Assembly (NCBI RefSeq): GCF_023053635.1
Contig: NC_086178.1
Coordinates: 93,976,226-94,040,225, forward strand
Length of the DNA: 64,000 bases
Direction of reading: 5' to 3'
Source of the DNA: Elgaria multicarinata webbii
Taxonomy: Eukaryota > Chordata > Lepidosauria > Squamata > Anguidae
This document shows positions 12,601 to 23,807 of the stretch, one piece after another (the first letter of the stretch is position 1; the number at the start of each line of letters is the position of its first letter). The translations under genes were made by a program, and so were the position numbers. Under the pieces are notes generated by a model, which worked only from the letters and a program-made list of their open reading frames with translations, did no database searches and was not told where the DNA came from.

Positions 12601-15600
12601 TTCATCCATTCTGTCACTGTGTGCTTGACTTCTAGTTCTAGTCCTAGCTTTTCAATTTTTTTTAATCACAAAATTAACATTCGGCTCTACATTATTACAC
12701 ATAATTCAAATATCAACAGAACACACATCAATGTGTAAGTTCAAGTGAAATTCATTCTTCTTACCATCTCAAATTAATATCAACTCTTAAATCTAAAAAA
12801 ATGACCTTGATTAAGCCCATTAGATACCAACGTCCTCCTTCCTAGCAGTCCACTAACTTGACCCTTCTCTCTTTAAAGTATTTAGAATCCCCCATACAGA
12901 AAGCCATTGTCAGGACTTCCGGCCTCTTCCAGACTACTACTGCTAACAAATAAAAGAATGTTTCAATCTTGAAACTATCTCTGACACAAGCTAGATGCCT
13001 TAGTAGAATTACTGTTGAATTTTTCAGCTGATATCTTGGATATCAGATATCCACCAGATATTTCACCAGATATTTCACCAGATATCTTGGACGTGATAAA
13101 TTTCTTTTATCACGTCCAAGATATCTGGCCAGAATTTCTGCACTATAGGTTGCAGCCACCATCGATGCAAAAAGTTTTTTGTGTAGCGTTAAAATTATAT
13201 AAAACAAATCAAATCAAATCTTTATTGCTTGTTAACCAACTAGGCCATTCGCAAACAAATAAAATAGTGGCAAAATAACATATTAACATAATAACATAAT
13301 AGCATATCCATACTCTATCACACCACAATCAGAAGAATAATACAAGCTAATAATATAAGACTGGTAGTAGGCTCAATTGCAGTACCAGTACTGGCCCGCA
13401 AGTAATCTCAGATTAGTAAAATTTAATCCTATATGGCAAACAGAAGCTTCCGTACCTCTAGCGCCCGCTGTACAAATTTTGCAGTCCTGAACGATATATA
13501 ATGATCAGAGCCTAACAATAATATCTGAGTTACATTTTTAGGTGACATGTGGTTGAACCCAGGAATCAGGGACACAAGGTATTGCTTCCTCAGCTCGACA
13601 CACACTGGACACTCAACTAGAAAGTGTGTCATGTCCTCAGTTTTGGGGCAGCCGGCTGGGCCGTCAGCTTTAGCGCGTGGATGGGTCCTGTAACGCGCTT
13701 TCACCTCCATTAACTGGAGTGAATTTAACCTGCACTGGGTAAATAACCATCTCAACTCATGTGAGGTAACAGAAGTTAAGTATAAAGGGGCTTTTCCCAG
13801 GGCAGTAATTATACTTTTGTATATCGTATTTGAATGGCTCGCTTTGATGACAGCCAATGATGATTGTATTTCACAATCATACAGTCTTCTTGAGATCTCC
13901 TCTTTAGCCCCATCAAACCCTCTTGTAAGGAGATAAACCTGTGAGCAGCCCAATTTGGCTACAGAACGGCTCATCTTTTCTGCCCATGAATCTTTCCCCA
14001 TATCCTCGTGTGTGGCCATAACCAGTGGAGAAACCAACTGGAACAGTATCTTTAGCCAGAAGGAGATTGCTGCTTTTAGAGCTAACGTTTGGATTGAGTG
14101 ACACGCTGTTTCCAGCCGGACAATATCTTTGGATGTTGATCTGGGGACCCCAAGCGCTCTGGTTAAAAATTTATGTTGCTCAATCGCTAATGGTGTAATA
14201 TCTGCATGGGCCGCCCCATACAGGATCTGTGGGAGTAATTTAGCTTTAAACAGTTCTATTAGGGGAGCTGTCATCTTCCCCCCAGGCCCAGCTGCAGAAC
14301 GGAAGATAGCATTTGCAGTTACATTGGCTGATAAAGCTGTTACTTTTAAGTGCTCAGACCAAGATCCCGAACTCTGGACTGTTATTCCTAAGTATTTGTA
14401 TTTATTCACCTGGTCGAGCTGGCGGTTGTCAATCTGCCAACGGTATATCTTCCTTTTCCCCCAAAAAACTAAGATTTTGGTTTTATCATAATTAATCTGG
14501 AGAGCTTCACTTGTACAGTATGCGCTTAGAGCTCTTAGCATCCTTCGCATCCCCACTTGAGTGTATGAAAGGAGGACAGCATCATCTACGTACAATAACA
14601 CAGAGATGTTCCTATCCTTCAGGTGGGGTGGGTTGAAATCAGGGCTGGACAAGGAGGAAACAATATCATTTACATATAAATTAAATAGCAGTGGAGCTAA
14701 CAAACACCCCTGCCGTACTCCTTTGTTAGTGGCGATGGGCTCTGAAAAATCACCATCTATGGAGGTTCTTACACATAGGCTAGAGTTATAGTACAGCCCC
14801 TGTATTCTTCTAAGTAACCTCCGGTATATATTTAGTAGTGTTAACTTCTGCCACAGGCAAGGTCGGGGTAGAGTCAAAGGCCGCTCTAAAATCTACAAAT
14901 GCGGCAAAAAGAGAGTAGTAAGGGGGGGATGAATACTTCCCTGCTAGATGTTTTAATAAAAAGCAATGATCTATTGTAGATCTGCCGCATTGAAAGCCTG
15001 CTTGTTCTTCAGCCAAAAGATTTTCTCCAGTCACCCATAATTCCAACTTGTCTAAAAGGTGCCTTGCATATAGTTTGCTAGAAATATCGAGAAGGCCCGA
15101 CTCCCTTTTTTAAAAATAGGCACCACAATTGCCATCGCCCAGTCTTTAGGGAATTTCCCAGAACTATCAATAGTTGTAAATAAGGCTGCAAGTGTGGGGA
15201 TCCACCAGTGGGGATAGTCAATAAAAAGGTCTGGTGGCATACCGTTCCTGCCTGGGGCCTTTCCCCTCTTCAACTTATTTATCAAGGAGCCTACTTCTTC
15301 ACAAGTGACTGGGGCCCAACTGGGCAGGTCCGCATCTACCTCCTGCAATGACGGAAGGCAAGCATTCTCGTCATAGAAAAGGGAACGAAAGTGTAGTTCC
15401 CATTCATGGGTTGTGATATCAGTATCCATAATTGGGGTCTCAGTGTGTCTTAGGGTTGAAAGAAGATGCCAGAATCTGGATCTGTCATTATTTTGAAGTG
15501 CTAATGACAATTCAGTCCATTTCATTCTAGTATATTCAAGCTTCTTTTCTCTGATTAGCTTTTTGTAGTTCTTGCTCAGAACCAGGTAGGAGTGCGGGAG

Positions 15601-18272
15601 TGGGGCAATATCCATGTCCCTTAGTTGTTTGTGTTGTTTTATGATCTCCCGTTTCAGCTGTCTACAGGCATCATCATACCATAGGTTACCCTTCTTCGGC
15701 CTCAAAATTTTCAAATGTCCTTTCCTTAGTAACAGTGGTTCAATAGCTGCCGTGATCTGGGCGTAGCAATCTATTACTATGTCCGGTTCTTTAGAGGTGA
15801 GTAGTGTGTTTCTCAGGGCCTGGAGACTCTCAGAGTGCCATAGATCTTCAAGTGCCCATAGGTCCACATTTGCCCATCTTCGGCAGCGGACAGAGCTGTC
15901 TGAGGGACGAGTTAAAGTTGACGTCTCATTGTTTGTTGGAACTTTATTTACACAATCCATCTGTACAACCAGCGGCTGGTGGTCGCTGCATGGGTATACG
16001 TCTACTTTAAAAAGCTTTATGAAGCCAAGGGCTGCTGGCGATACTGCTACGTAATCAATAACACTGGCACCTAAATGGTTTATAAAAGTGAACTCCCCTT
16101 TCTTATCCTCGGGGGAGGTACCGTTTAGCACATTGAGGCCAGTCTGCAAAATCATTTGGGCAAACATTTTTCCTTGGGAGTTTACTGTTTGATCCTTGGA
16201 GTGTCTGTCCTCTAGCCATGGGAAATCCTCCTGTGAAAGATGGGTTATTTGTTCTACAGCAGACCAGTCCGAGCTTTTATAGATTTGGAAACCTTTTAAC
16301 TGCCAAAGTGTGTTCTATAATTATGAGATAACTTTATAGTTATTTTCGGCTATTTTAAGATAAGGGGAGATTTTTATATTCACCTTAAGAATATTGGAAA
16401 GAGGCTATGGGGACATGTTTTCCCAAATCTTAGTTTTATCTTGTTCTGTCATCAGCTTTTTCTTGATCGTCACTTGTGTTTCCCAATTTTCTGCTCTCTA
16501 TTCATCTTATATTAATTTAGGCTGCAATTCTATTTCCACATACCTGGGAATATGCCATGTTGAACTCAGTGGGACTTGCTTCTAAGTACATGAAAGAAAG
16601 CTCTACTGGGACAGACAAGTTGTTTGAAAGGCATCTTATCTACCCTTACCAATCTTTCCCTACAATATACATCCACACTGTGTGTCCTAGGGTGCACTTC
16701 TCAGTGACTTACAGTTATAGTGTGTGTGATGTCCTGCACACCTGCAACGTCTTGGCTTCACCTGAGAGGCCCACAAGCTACCTGACAGGACTATCCACCA
16801 CGCCACTAGCACACAGGACCTACTTCAGTCCCCCCTGTGCTAATGACGTGTGTGAGTTTAGGCCTACTGCTGCTGCTCCTGTCTCATATCTATTCTTTAG
16901 GCTCCACAGCCCAGCCCTCTGTGTCCCATTCTGCTGCCACCATTAACTGTTCTCTCCTCAGTCACTCCTCCACAGATCACACCAGGTGTTTGAAAGTAAT
17001 TAGAATTTATTAACGTAAGTGTGTGTACATAAGCTTATTGGTTTCCTCAGTTGAAATGCGTACACACCAGACCTTCCTATTCAGTATCTGCCTCTCAGAA
17101 TCATACACTTCACTCTCTCACTTCTCTTCCTATATCTTACTCTCATACATTCATACCCCTTAACTTAACTGTCTTTCTGTCAGCTCAGACTCTCTCTCTC
17201 TCAAGCTACATTTCTCCAGCTCCTCCCACTCTTAGCCAGCCAATCCAAGCACTCCCCCTCCACCATCCAATCAGCACTCAGGCATTCAACCCCTTTTACA
17301 TCTCCAACCTGTGAATACAAATTGTAAGTACATTGAGGCCTACTTACTTCCTGGAACTTTATGCATAATATAAACAATAACCTTGCAAACATTTATATTT
17401 ACGGCATATAAGGCAGCAGAACATCACAGTGTGCACCTCAGGGAATTGGCTGCAGTTGCATTGATGTGAGATTTCTTGATGGTAATGAGTTAGAACTGTA
17501 TTGAAAGGTAAGTTGTCTCTTGTCCTTAGGAATTTTGTCCTTTCGTATAAACTGAATGACAATTATAATTTCAGATTAGATAAATAATAATTTGGCACCT
17601 GTAATTGTTCAGACAACACATTTTCTCCCCACCAGGGGCAGGTCTGGCTAAAGGACAAGGAAGCTACCCACTGCAAATTATGTGAAAAGGAATTTTCTCT
17701 TTCCAAAAGGAAGGTGAGATTTAATAAAAAAATTAAATTGGCTTCCATACACTAATACTGATGACAAAGTTGGTCAGGTATCCAATACCATATTTACAAT
17801 GCTTATTATACCCGTATTTTTATGTATGCACCAAGCACTAAACTTCATAAATCACAATCAGTTCAAAAGCAATACTATTTCCATATTTTAAGACCCATAA
17901 ACTATGATATGGATGTTTTCACAAATCATTTGGTTTAAGTCATGTTTTGTTATATATATTGCAACAAATTATTGCATGTTATTATTATTGTCAAGTGCAA
18001 AATGTTGATTTGATTACATTACAGTCAAAAATATCTAGATATATGCATTTAGAGCTAATTAGCCATTGATTAGTTCACAGATTATGTTGATTTGAAAATC
18101 ACCTGGGGTTTTTTTTGTCTTGATTTAGCATCACTGTAGGAACTGTGGTGAAATTTTCTGTAATGCCTGCTCTGACAATGAACTGCCTTTGCCATCTTCG
18201 CCAAAGCCTGTACGAGTCTGTGATTCCTGTCATGCACTGCTCATACAGAGGTGTTCTTCCAATGTGCCATAA
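676..18272 (+). CDS. RUFY2: RUFY2, RUN and FYVE domain-containing protein 2 (3' part, ten coding exons)
   Basis: Rab/PI3P-linked endosomal adaptor. Exons read from AG/GT borders and frame: 676-777, 1597-1713, 1816-1983, 2716-2813, 6824-6943, 8243-8372, 9297-9391, 12392-12440, 17636-17713, 18129-18272 (TAA at 18270-18272). They total 1101 nt, 366 residues plus stop, and phases close exactly. The first eight exons encode a charged Glu/Lys/Gln-rich coiled coil. The last two encode a FYVE finger with WLKD, the RKHHCRNCG ligand motif split by the intron, and RVCD; the protein ends RCSSNVP. Residues match human RUFY2 from memory almost throughout (for example [18 protein letters not shown]). The exons for the N-terminal RUN domain must lie before position 1. 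The gene converges on HNRNPH3. RUFY1 is the main alternative, but the neighbours and the C-terminus favour RUFY2. Confidence 0.95.
2901..3042. repeat. Long near-perfect palindrome (arms about 70 bp, no spacer)
   Basis: The left arm (2901-2969) and the right arm (2970-3042) are inverted copies centred on CAATGTACATTG at 2964-2975. The first ~60 bp outward includes AGAGCAAAGCTCTGG and its complement with only a few differences. It lies in the RUFY2 intron 2814-6823, about 90 bp after an exon. There is no clear target duplication. It may be a foldback MITE or a local inverted duplication. Confidence 0.9.
6130..6255. mobile_element. Foldback MITE (ggtgggcagg family)
   Basis: GGTGGGCAGGTTGGCCCTCC and its inverse GTCTCAAGTTGCCCACC enclose GGTCTACAGTTCTCC and GGGAGTTATAGGCC. 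RUFY2 intron. Confidence 0.65.
7098..7360 (+). mobile_element. tRNA-derived SINE, nearly full length
   Basis: GTGGTGTAGTGGCTAAAGTG and GGGTTCTAGTTCCC resemble boxes A and B. The body has TGGGTGACTTTGGGCTAGTC. The tail GGCGGGATATAAATG ends in AAAC/AAAT repeats. It lies in a RUFY2 intron, sense, and looks like the common squamate (Sauria-type) SINE. Confidence 0.85.
7612..7740. mobile_element. Short DNA element, copy 1
   Basis: GGATCTACACTACTGCTTTA, CTGTTGGGGCCCATGACA, CAAACCACTTTTAAAGTC and TATCCTGCTTAGTGTAGG. The ends are roughly inverted (CAGGATCTACAC with GTGTAGGAT). Confidence 0.55.
7735..8000 (+). mobile_element. CR1-type LINE 3' fragment
   Basis: AAATCCTATGAGGAACAGTTG and GTCTTCAAATAGCTGAAAG are the conserved region near the end of CR1-like LINEs. 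Diverged and short, in a RUFY2 intron. Confidence 0.6.
8428..8745. mobile_element. Foldback MITE, diverged
   Basis: Begins AGCCTTTCCCAATGTGATAC then CTCCAGGTATTTTAGACTAT and AACTCCCATCAGAACCAGTC. The right side (CATATCCCAGAGTTTGCCCTCTC) may be a second, decayed arm. RUFY2 intron. Confidence 0.5.
9718..9850. mobile_element. Foldback MITE
   Basis: GTGGGTCATTTGTGGCCCTC and its inverse GGGCCACAAGTTGCCCACC flank TACAACTCCCATA and GGGAGCTGTAGGC. RUFY2 intron. Confidence 0.7.
10140..10425. mobile_element. Foldback DNA element, about 280 bp, hAT-like
   Basis: Inverted motif pairs: TGTTGTCTGAATGCAG with GCATTCAGACAGCACACC; CTTTCCACAGGGTTGCTT with CCACCCTGTGGAAAATG; and GGCTTGTTAACC with GGTTCTCAAAGTGGCTTG. 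No gene. RUFY2 intron. Confidence 0.55.
13078..13128. repeat. Perfect 23-bp inverted repeat with 5-nt loop
   Basis: Arms 13078-13100 and 13106-13128 are exact complements around the loop TTTCT. Just upstream (about 13049-13080) the 12-bp motif CCAGATATTTCA is repeated in tandem, and CAGATATC recurs. It sits about 70 bp past the 3' tail of the antisense LINE, in the RUFY2 intron. Confidence 0.92.
13197..16320 (-). mobile_element. LINE with APE endonuclease and reverse transcriptase, 5'-truncated, nearly open
   Basis: On the minus strand, long frames at 16167-15052 and 14877-13429, with a linking frame at 15046-14810, encode one non-LTR retrotransposon ORF2. Endonuclease signs are GEFTF, SVIDYV and SDHQPL near the start; the earlier GDFN part is missing, so the copy is 5'-truncated. 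RT signs are [40 protein letters not shown] and the catalytic YVDDAVLL. The C-terminus has a Cys/His knuckle-like stretch (FLVECPVC). Two frame changes are visible, near 15105 and near 14870; otherwise the frame is open, so the copy is fairly young. The 3' end has AATAAAG and a short GATTT repeat tail (about 13197-13225). The clade looks I/Vingi-like from recall, but this is not certain. It sits in RUFY2 intron 12440-17636, antisense to the gene. Confidence 0.88.
16681..17426 (-). mobile_element. Possible solo LTR or LTR-like fossil
   Basis: About 746 bp beginning TGTGTCC and ending ACATCA, flanked by CACTG and CAGTG (one mismatch in five). On the minus strand there are two ATTGG (CCAAT) boxes, a TAAAAGGGG TATA-like motif and an AATAAA near 17008, in the order expected for an LTR. 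No internal retroviral sequence is seen. The pattern could be chance. Confidence 0.35.
17636..18272 (+). other. RUFY2: FYVE zinc-finger exons of RUFY2
   Basis: The 78-nt exon 17636-17713 carries WLKD and the first Cys pair (HCKLCEKEF). The 144-nt final exon from 18129 begins with HHCRNCG and carries the remaining Cys pairs (FCNACS, VCDSCH). All eight zinc ligands are present. FYVE fingers bind phosphatidylinositol 3-phosphate through the basic R(K)HHCR patch, so membrane targeting should be intact. This is the family role, not something tested here. Confidence 0.93.
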
Positions 18273-20320
18273 GAGTCATCTACAGATTTATAAAATGTCA
18301 CTTCTCTACAAGGATAAGTATGATAGTGTTGCTATACCTACTCCTGCAACGCTAGTCAATACCTTTGTATTGTCAAAATCATGTAAACACCCATTCCCAA
18401 AACCTTTGTTGCATTAATGTTCCTGCAGTGCCAGCATGATGTCATGTTTTGTGAGGTTGTGCTAATGCAGTGACTGATTTGTATCTGCTTGTGCAACACG
18501 TTATCATCCATACAGGCAGGAATGTTCCATGTTCGATGCATCTGCCATTTTATCATACAAATGACCATTCCAAGGTTCTTACTTTGGGAATAGGTTGACA
18601 TGCTTAGAAGTCAGAGAGGAGCTGGGCAGAGCTTCATGGGTGGTGAAGTGAGGTTCATTATCCTGTGCAGTTTTATATCCTTTCTATCCTCCCCATACCC
18701 CCCCAAGACTCTCGTCTGTTAGTGCAGCACTTTGTATACGTGTGGTGGCTTAGCTAGAGTAAGAAGGTAGAGGGCTGTGATGCAGGACAACGGTGCTTGC
18801 GCTTGATGGGAAGATTCATGATGCTCATCAGTTGGAGCTCTACCTTGGATAGAGGCCTGCCAGGTCTGGGAGATCTCCCAATATAGTTCTCTTCCTGAGA
18901 ACTCCCTGTCTTACATTATATGCACTGGGATATGGGAGAGAGCCTAGCACAAGGAAGGACAGGTGAGAGGGGTGATAATGGAAAATGTGAAATGTTTCTG
19001 TTCTGAGCCTCAGGTGAGAAAACTTGTTAGGAATTTGAGGGATGCCCTGAACTCCTGTCCAGTTGGAATCTAATTCCTCACCACAATATGCAGTAATGTA
19101 GCAGTTACAAAATCTTTTAAACAGTACCACAGAAGGGTACTTAAAGGACATTGGCTAACTTGATAGGTGCCTTTTCTTTCTGTACCCATCAAAAGTAGAT
19201 ATCAAACTATTGAGAAACAACTTATACAACCATGTACATCAGAGTTTTGTGTGTATTTCTGTCAGGTTGGAGTGTGTGGAAGTGATGTTTACAGGAAAAT
19301 TGGGTAATTAAGAGATTTGTATTTCATATAATAGAAGCATTATAGTGTATACAGTAAAACAAATTTCTAAGACCAAATTCTTAAGAATACTTACACAATA
19401 GCAAACCCTTGTATTAAATATAATAAAACATGCCAGGGTGCCTTTTTATTTGACTTGTACCATTTTATTTGACGTGTACATCTAACCCAGAAAGAGGAGA
19501 AAAAAGTTATTTCCTCTAATTTAATTCATTTTTTATATAATTTGATATTTTGTTTCATTTTCAAGATAGTAACTCTACACAAAATCACAGTAGCTAATGA
19601 AATAGTTTTTATGGTTTCTGAAAAGGTGGACTGTGTTGCTGAGCTGCTAAATGACCATTAGTATCCACAGCACCCAAGTACCACAGATTTAAGATCAGCA
19701 AAGAGCCCTTTCTTGCTTTAGACTTATGAGAACCATGAGGAATACAAAAGACCTGATGAGTTGTGCATTTAGTTAGGGCTTCTGCACCTTTAATAGTGTG
19801 ACAAAAGGAAATGTAAGCACATTTGAAAGCAATTCTGATTTCCAGATGACTTACTTTTTATAGTATATTTAAAAGTTGGAACATATGTTCTCACTTGGCT
19901 CTCACCCACCCCAAGCACAACACTGTAGCCTCTGGAAAGATAAATACCATGCACTTTATTCTTCTATTGCTGTGGTTTTAAATTTACTTTCAGATAGGAT
20001 CTAGCCCAATTCTTGTTTGAGAAGTAATTGCCTGCAAATTCTACAGGGGCTTCATTTCCAAGATCACAACTGCAACAATCCATTGTCCTATAACTCTGGT
20101 TGGTTGCAGTATTTGTCAAGCAGCGTGGCTAAAGTATAGTAAGGAGAGATTGGTGTCAACAGTGCCTGGTAGTACATGCCAGATTGGATCCTTTTACTTC
20201 TGTGCTATCAAAATAACTAGTTCAAAACAAACACTAACAGGCTGTACAACTGTTACCACTTTTTACTGTTTGTGATAATAGTTCATGACAGGCCCAATAA
20301 AAGGTATTAAATAGTAGCTT
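18273..20320 (+). other. RUFY2: Probable RUFY2 3' UTR and downstream sequence
   Basis: Mostly non-repetitive AT-rich sequence with no open frame of interest directly after the RUFY2 stop. AATAAA hexamers at 19422-19427 and 20296-20301 are candidate poly(A) signals. The true end cannot be chosen without transcript data. No recognisable interspersed repeat was seen here, which fits a retained untranslated region. Confidence 0.5.
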
Positions 20321-22659
20321 TGCCTGGCATGTTAACCAGTCCTATCTGTAGTTTACTGACATTCTAAACACTTATATTTATTCATCCATCTCCAGCCTAC
20401 AACCATCACTAACGTGGCAGGTGTGGCATAGTAACTACTTACTGTAAGACTGTAATCTAAATGGAGAGTTTAATGAATTCACCATAACCAGTTCCTCTTC
20501 TGCTTCAGGCAATACATTAGTCAACTGGGGTGGGGGTAAGGGTCAGATTACCCCTTTGTAATAGAAATGGTCCTTTGGAATCATTTTTCAACAAAGCTTG
20601 ATATTCCTGCATCTAGAAATTTTATTGTCTAAGAACAGGCTTTCAGGTTCTATGGTGCATGTGTGCCAAAATTGTAAACTTATTAATGCACATTTGTAAT
20701 GTTTAACATGCAATTTTTTGTAACTTGAAATACACGTTTGTAATGTTGTTTTTGGGAAATTAAATATTTGACAATTTTCAGCATGCCTTGGAAATACTAA
20801 AATGGAGTCAATTATTAATCTTATTGTTACTGTAAGTGCAGTTAGTATACATAGAATGATGCTACTTAAGCTGCAGTATCCTTGAATTAATTCCCTGGTC
20901 ACCTAGAAACCAACTTGAAACTGCTATCTACCCTGCCTGAATTCTTTTAATCCAGATTTGGTATAACCAGTGTAAGTACTGTCATATATTTATTTATTTG
21001 ATGGATTCTCAAACAAGTGAAGAATCAACAAAGATTTATAAGGTGGAATTCTATATATAGACTATAAGGAACAAGTCCGTGCTTTGAGAAGCACACCAGC
21101 TAACATGTCGACTACATCTGTCCTACTTTTCGATTCACAACTTGTTGCCCTGCTAACCTTTGTAACATTGACAGTCAAAGTAGATGCCTAGAACTTCCCT
21201 AATACATTTTATGCCAAGCCCTTGTTTAAGGAAAAGAATGCTACATTCTCAGTACTGTCCCTTAGCTCAAGGTACAAAAATCCATGTGTCTTATTCACAT
21301 CTAAAATTAAGGGAAAATATACAGCTTTTTCCACATTTTCTCCTTGTCACTCTCTGCTTGCTTTCTAAACTTTTCCATTATTTTTACTCTTTGTACCCAA
21401 GCGCTCCTTTCTCCTCTACTTTTCCACTCTATTTTCTTCCATCGTTTTAATTTTGCTCTTTATTCCCTTTTCAGGAGCAGGGCTTAGATCTAGCAGCAAG
21501 TTAGCCATAATCCTATGTAGGCTGCTTTCCCCTCAATACTAAGGGATCACACTCCAGCAGCCACTCATGAGGAGGGCTCCTGAGTTAGGGACTAGGATTT
21601 CCAGAGGTACTTTTATTTCCCACTAAAGTTCTGCTTTGTTAAAATGGAGGCTGGGAGGGAGGGAGGGACTGACTGGGCAAAGCACACAGACCATGATCCC
21701 TAATGTCTACTTTCTCCCCCACCGGCTTTGGCTTCTAGAAAAGCATGAAGGATCAAAAGGTTTTCATACAGGGTACATACATCTAGAGCAGCCTTCCCCA
21801 GCCTGGTGCTCTCCAGAAGTTTTAAATGACAACTCCCATCAGCCAGAATGGCCAATGCTTGGGGAAGGCTGCTCTAGTGCAGAGTTGGGAAACTTGTGGC
21901 CCTTCAGATGTTTTGGCCTAAAACTCCCATTATCCCTCATAGTTTGCTATGGTGGCTAGGGCTGATGCAAATTGTACGCCAAAACATGTAGATGGCCACA
22001 AGTTACCCACCCTTGTTCTAGAGGCTCAGAATATACCACCAAAGTGGATGGCTATGCCAGTAACTCCAGGTGCTGTAGCTCTGTTCAATATAAACCCAGT
22101 CTCATTCACAAATGTAGTCCTTGTGTATGACCAGATGTCAAGTTTCTCAGTCCTCAAAGGAGTGGAGCAGGCAGGATGCTCTTTAACTGACTTCTATGGA
22201 AGGCTGGGTCAAACTCATATAACTTTTGTCCAGCTAGACGTTGAGGACCCCCTGCCCCCACCCCCTGTCTTTGCCTCTGCCTTCCAGTTAAATTTAGGGT
22301 GATGCCAAACTCCAAAGCAAGGTTTGGGAGTAAATAGGCCATTATATCTTTTTTGTAATCTGAATCAGGGATGACGGGCTGTGTTGGTGATGATTTATCA
22401 GTACAAGGATAGTACGGAGACCTCAAAGCCCTAACCGCTTTACTCCTAATCTCCCACACAACTGCCGCCAAATATACAGTATACATTGCATGGTAAGTCC
22501 AATGTTGTGTTTAGGTACATCACCCCTAAGAAGGTGATTTTGAGTGGTTTTTTAAAGCAACAATTCAACCATTTAAATGCATTAGTTCGCTTCTCAGTTT
22601 ACATAGCTCTTAGATAAATTGACACAACACATTTCCTAGAATGAAGTCTCTTTTGCTAT
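20321..22659. other. Intergenic space between the RUFY2 and HNRNPH3 3' ends
   Basis: Convergent gene ends. It holds a pair of MITEs (21785-22015) and otherwise unremarkable sequence. A 117-codon open frame crossing 21949-22302 covers MITE arm sequence and is not a gene. Confidence 0.5.
21785..22015. mobile_element. Two foldback MITEs of an hAT-like family, side by side
   Basis: Copy A (about 21785-21880): CAGCCTTCCCCAGCCTGGTG and its inverse GGGGAAGGCTGCTCTA. Copy B (about 21885-22015): GGGAAACTTGTGGCCCTTCA and its inverse GGCCACAAGTTACCCACC. Both share the inner ACTCCCAT/ATGGGAGT arms. Each could form a long hairpin. Confidence 0.7.
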
Positions 22660-23807
22660 CTCCCACAATAAGACATTTATTACATACATAACATTACTAG
22701 CAAAAACAGGTAACAAACTTTCAATAATTGATCACACTTGACAAATTATTGGAAAAATTTGGAGGACAAGCAGCTGAAATGAATGAAGTTGAGTATTTCG
22801 TACTTTTTGTCAATACACAGAGAATGCTTAAGTGTCTAAACAGTATTTCATTCAAACATCTTACATGTTAAATGTACAGATAGAGGACCACATATTTGTG
22901 TAATTTAATCATTTGCCAAACTTTCTGTTGGAAGTGTTTGTCTGCCTGGCAGGTCCCTCAACAATCCTTACATAGGAGTCTTTAGCAATAGGAGCAATGT
23001 TCCAAAGTCAATTGTATGTTTTATTTCTAAGGAAATTATTACTGACTTTTCAATGGATATTGTTGTCTACTAAAGTAATAATTTGATGCTTCCCTCCCCT
23101 ATATTGTCAATATATTATACACAATGTATCTGAAAATCTGATTGCCAAAGATACAAGTATGAAGTTTGATACATGGATTTGTACCAATACTTAACATACA
23201 CTTTAAGGATTAGATTTCTGGCATGCATACAGTTCAGACATCAACCAGCTTTTTTTTAGATAGCAGTTGTGCATTAGGTCATTCCAGAACTTTAAACTCA
23301 CGGCCTTCATGCCCAGCACAATTTTGAGACATACTGCTATGGGAATTTGTCTTCACTGACAAGCAGTTTATATTAGCTTAACTAAAAGAAACTATGCTAT
23401 ACTTAATTTCAAATTTCAACAAATGTATTATCAACGATGTTTTTCCCCCCATTTTACAGAATGTTGTATCAATGAGAACCTACAGTACAACTGCTTTAAT
23501 GAATCAAATCTCTTAAACAAACAGAGTTCTGGAATATGCAACATACCTTTAGGAGCAACTAGTATAAAAAGTATCAACATCAGTGGTTTGAATATAAAAA
23601 ATTTATTTAAAGTCAGAGTATGCAACAAATAAAACCTACAGAAAACAGATTTCCCCATCACAATCTGTTGCTTACCAAATAATGGGAAAACACATTCCTT
23701 CAGTCATTATAAAGTTTTCAATACAAAAGAAATTAAGTTTTGTAAGAAAGTCTAGTAGACCAGATACTGTTTCCTTCCAATATGCTTTGTAGTCTCAATG
23801 CCACTCT
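22660..23807 (-). other. HNRNPH3: HNRNPH3 3' UTR with candidate poly(A) signals
   Basis: About 1.1 kb of AT-rich, repeat-free sequence follows the HNRNPH3 stop on the minus strand. Minus-strand AATAAA occurs at 23607-23602 (about 0.2 kb after the stop) and at 22681-22676 (about 1.13 kb after it). This suggests a short and a long form. Which is used is inference. Confidence 0.55.

Noticed and set aside
14129-14491. 120-codon plus-strand frame
   Set aside because: It is the antisense shadow of the LINE reverse-transcriptase frame.
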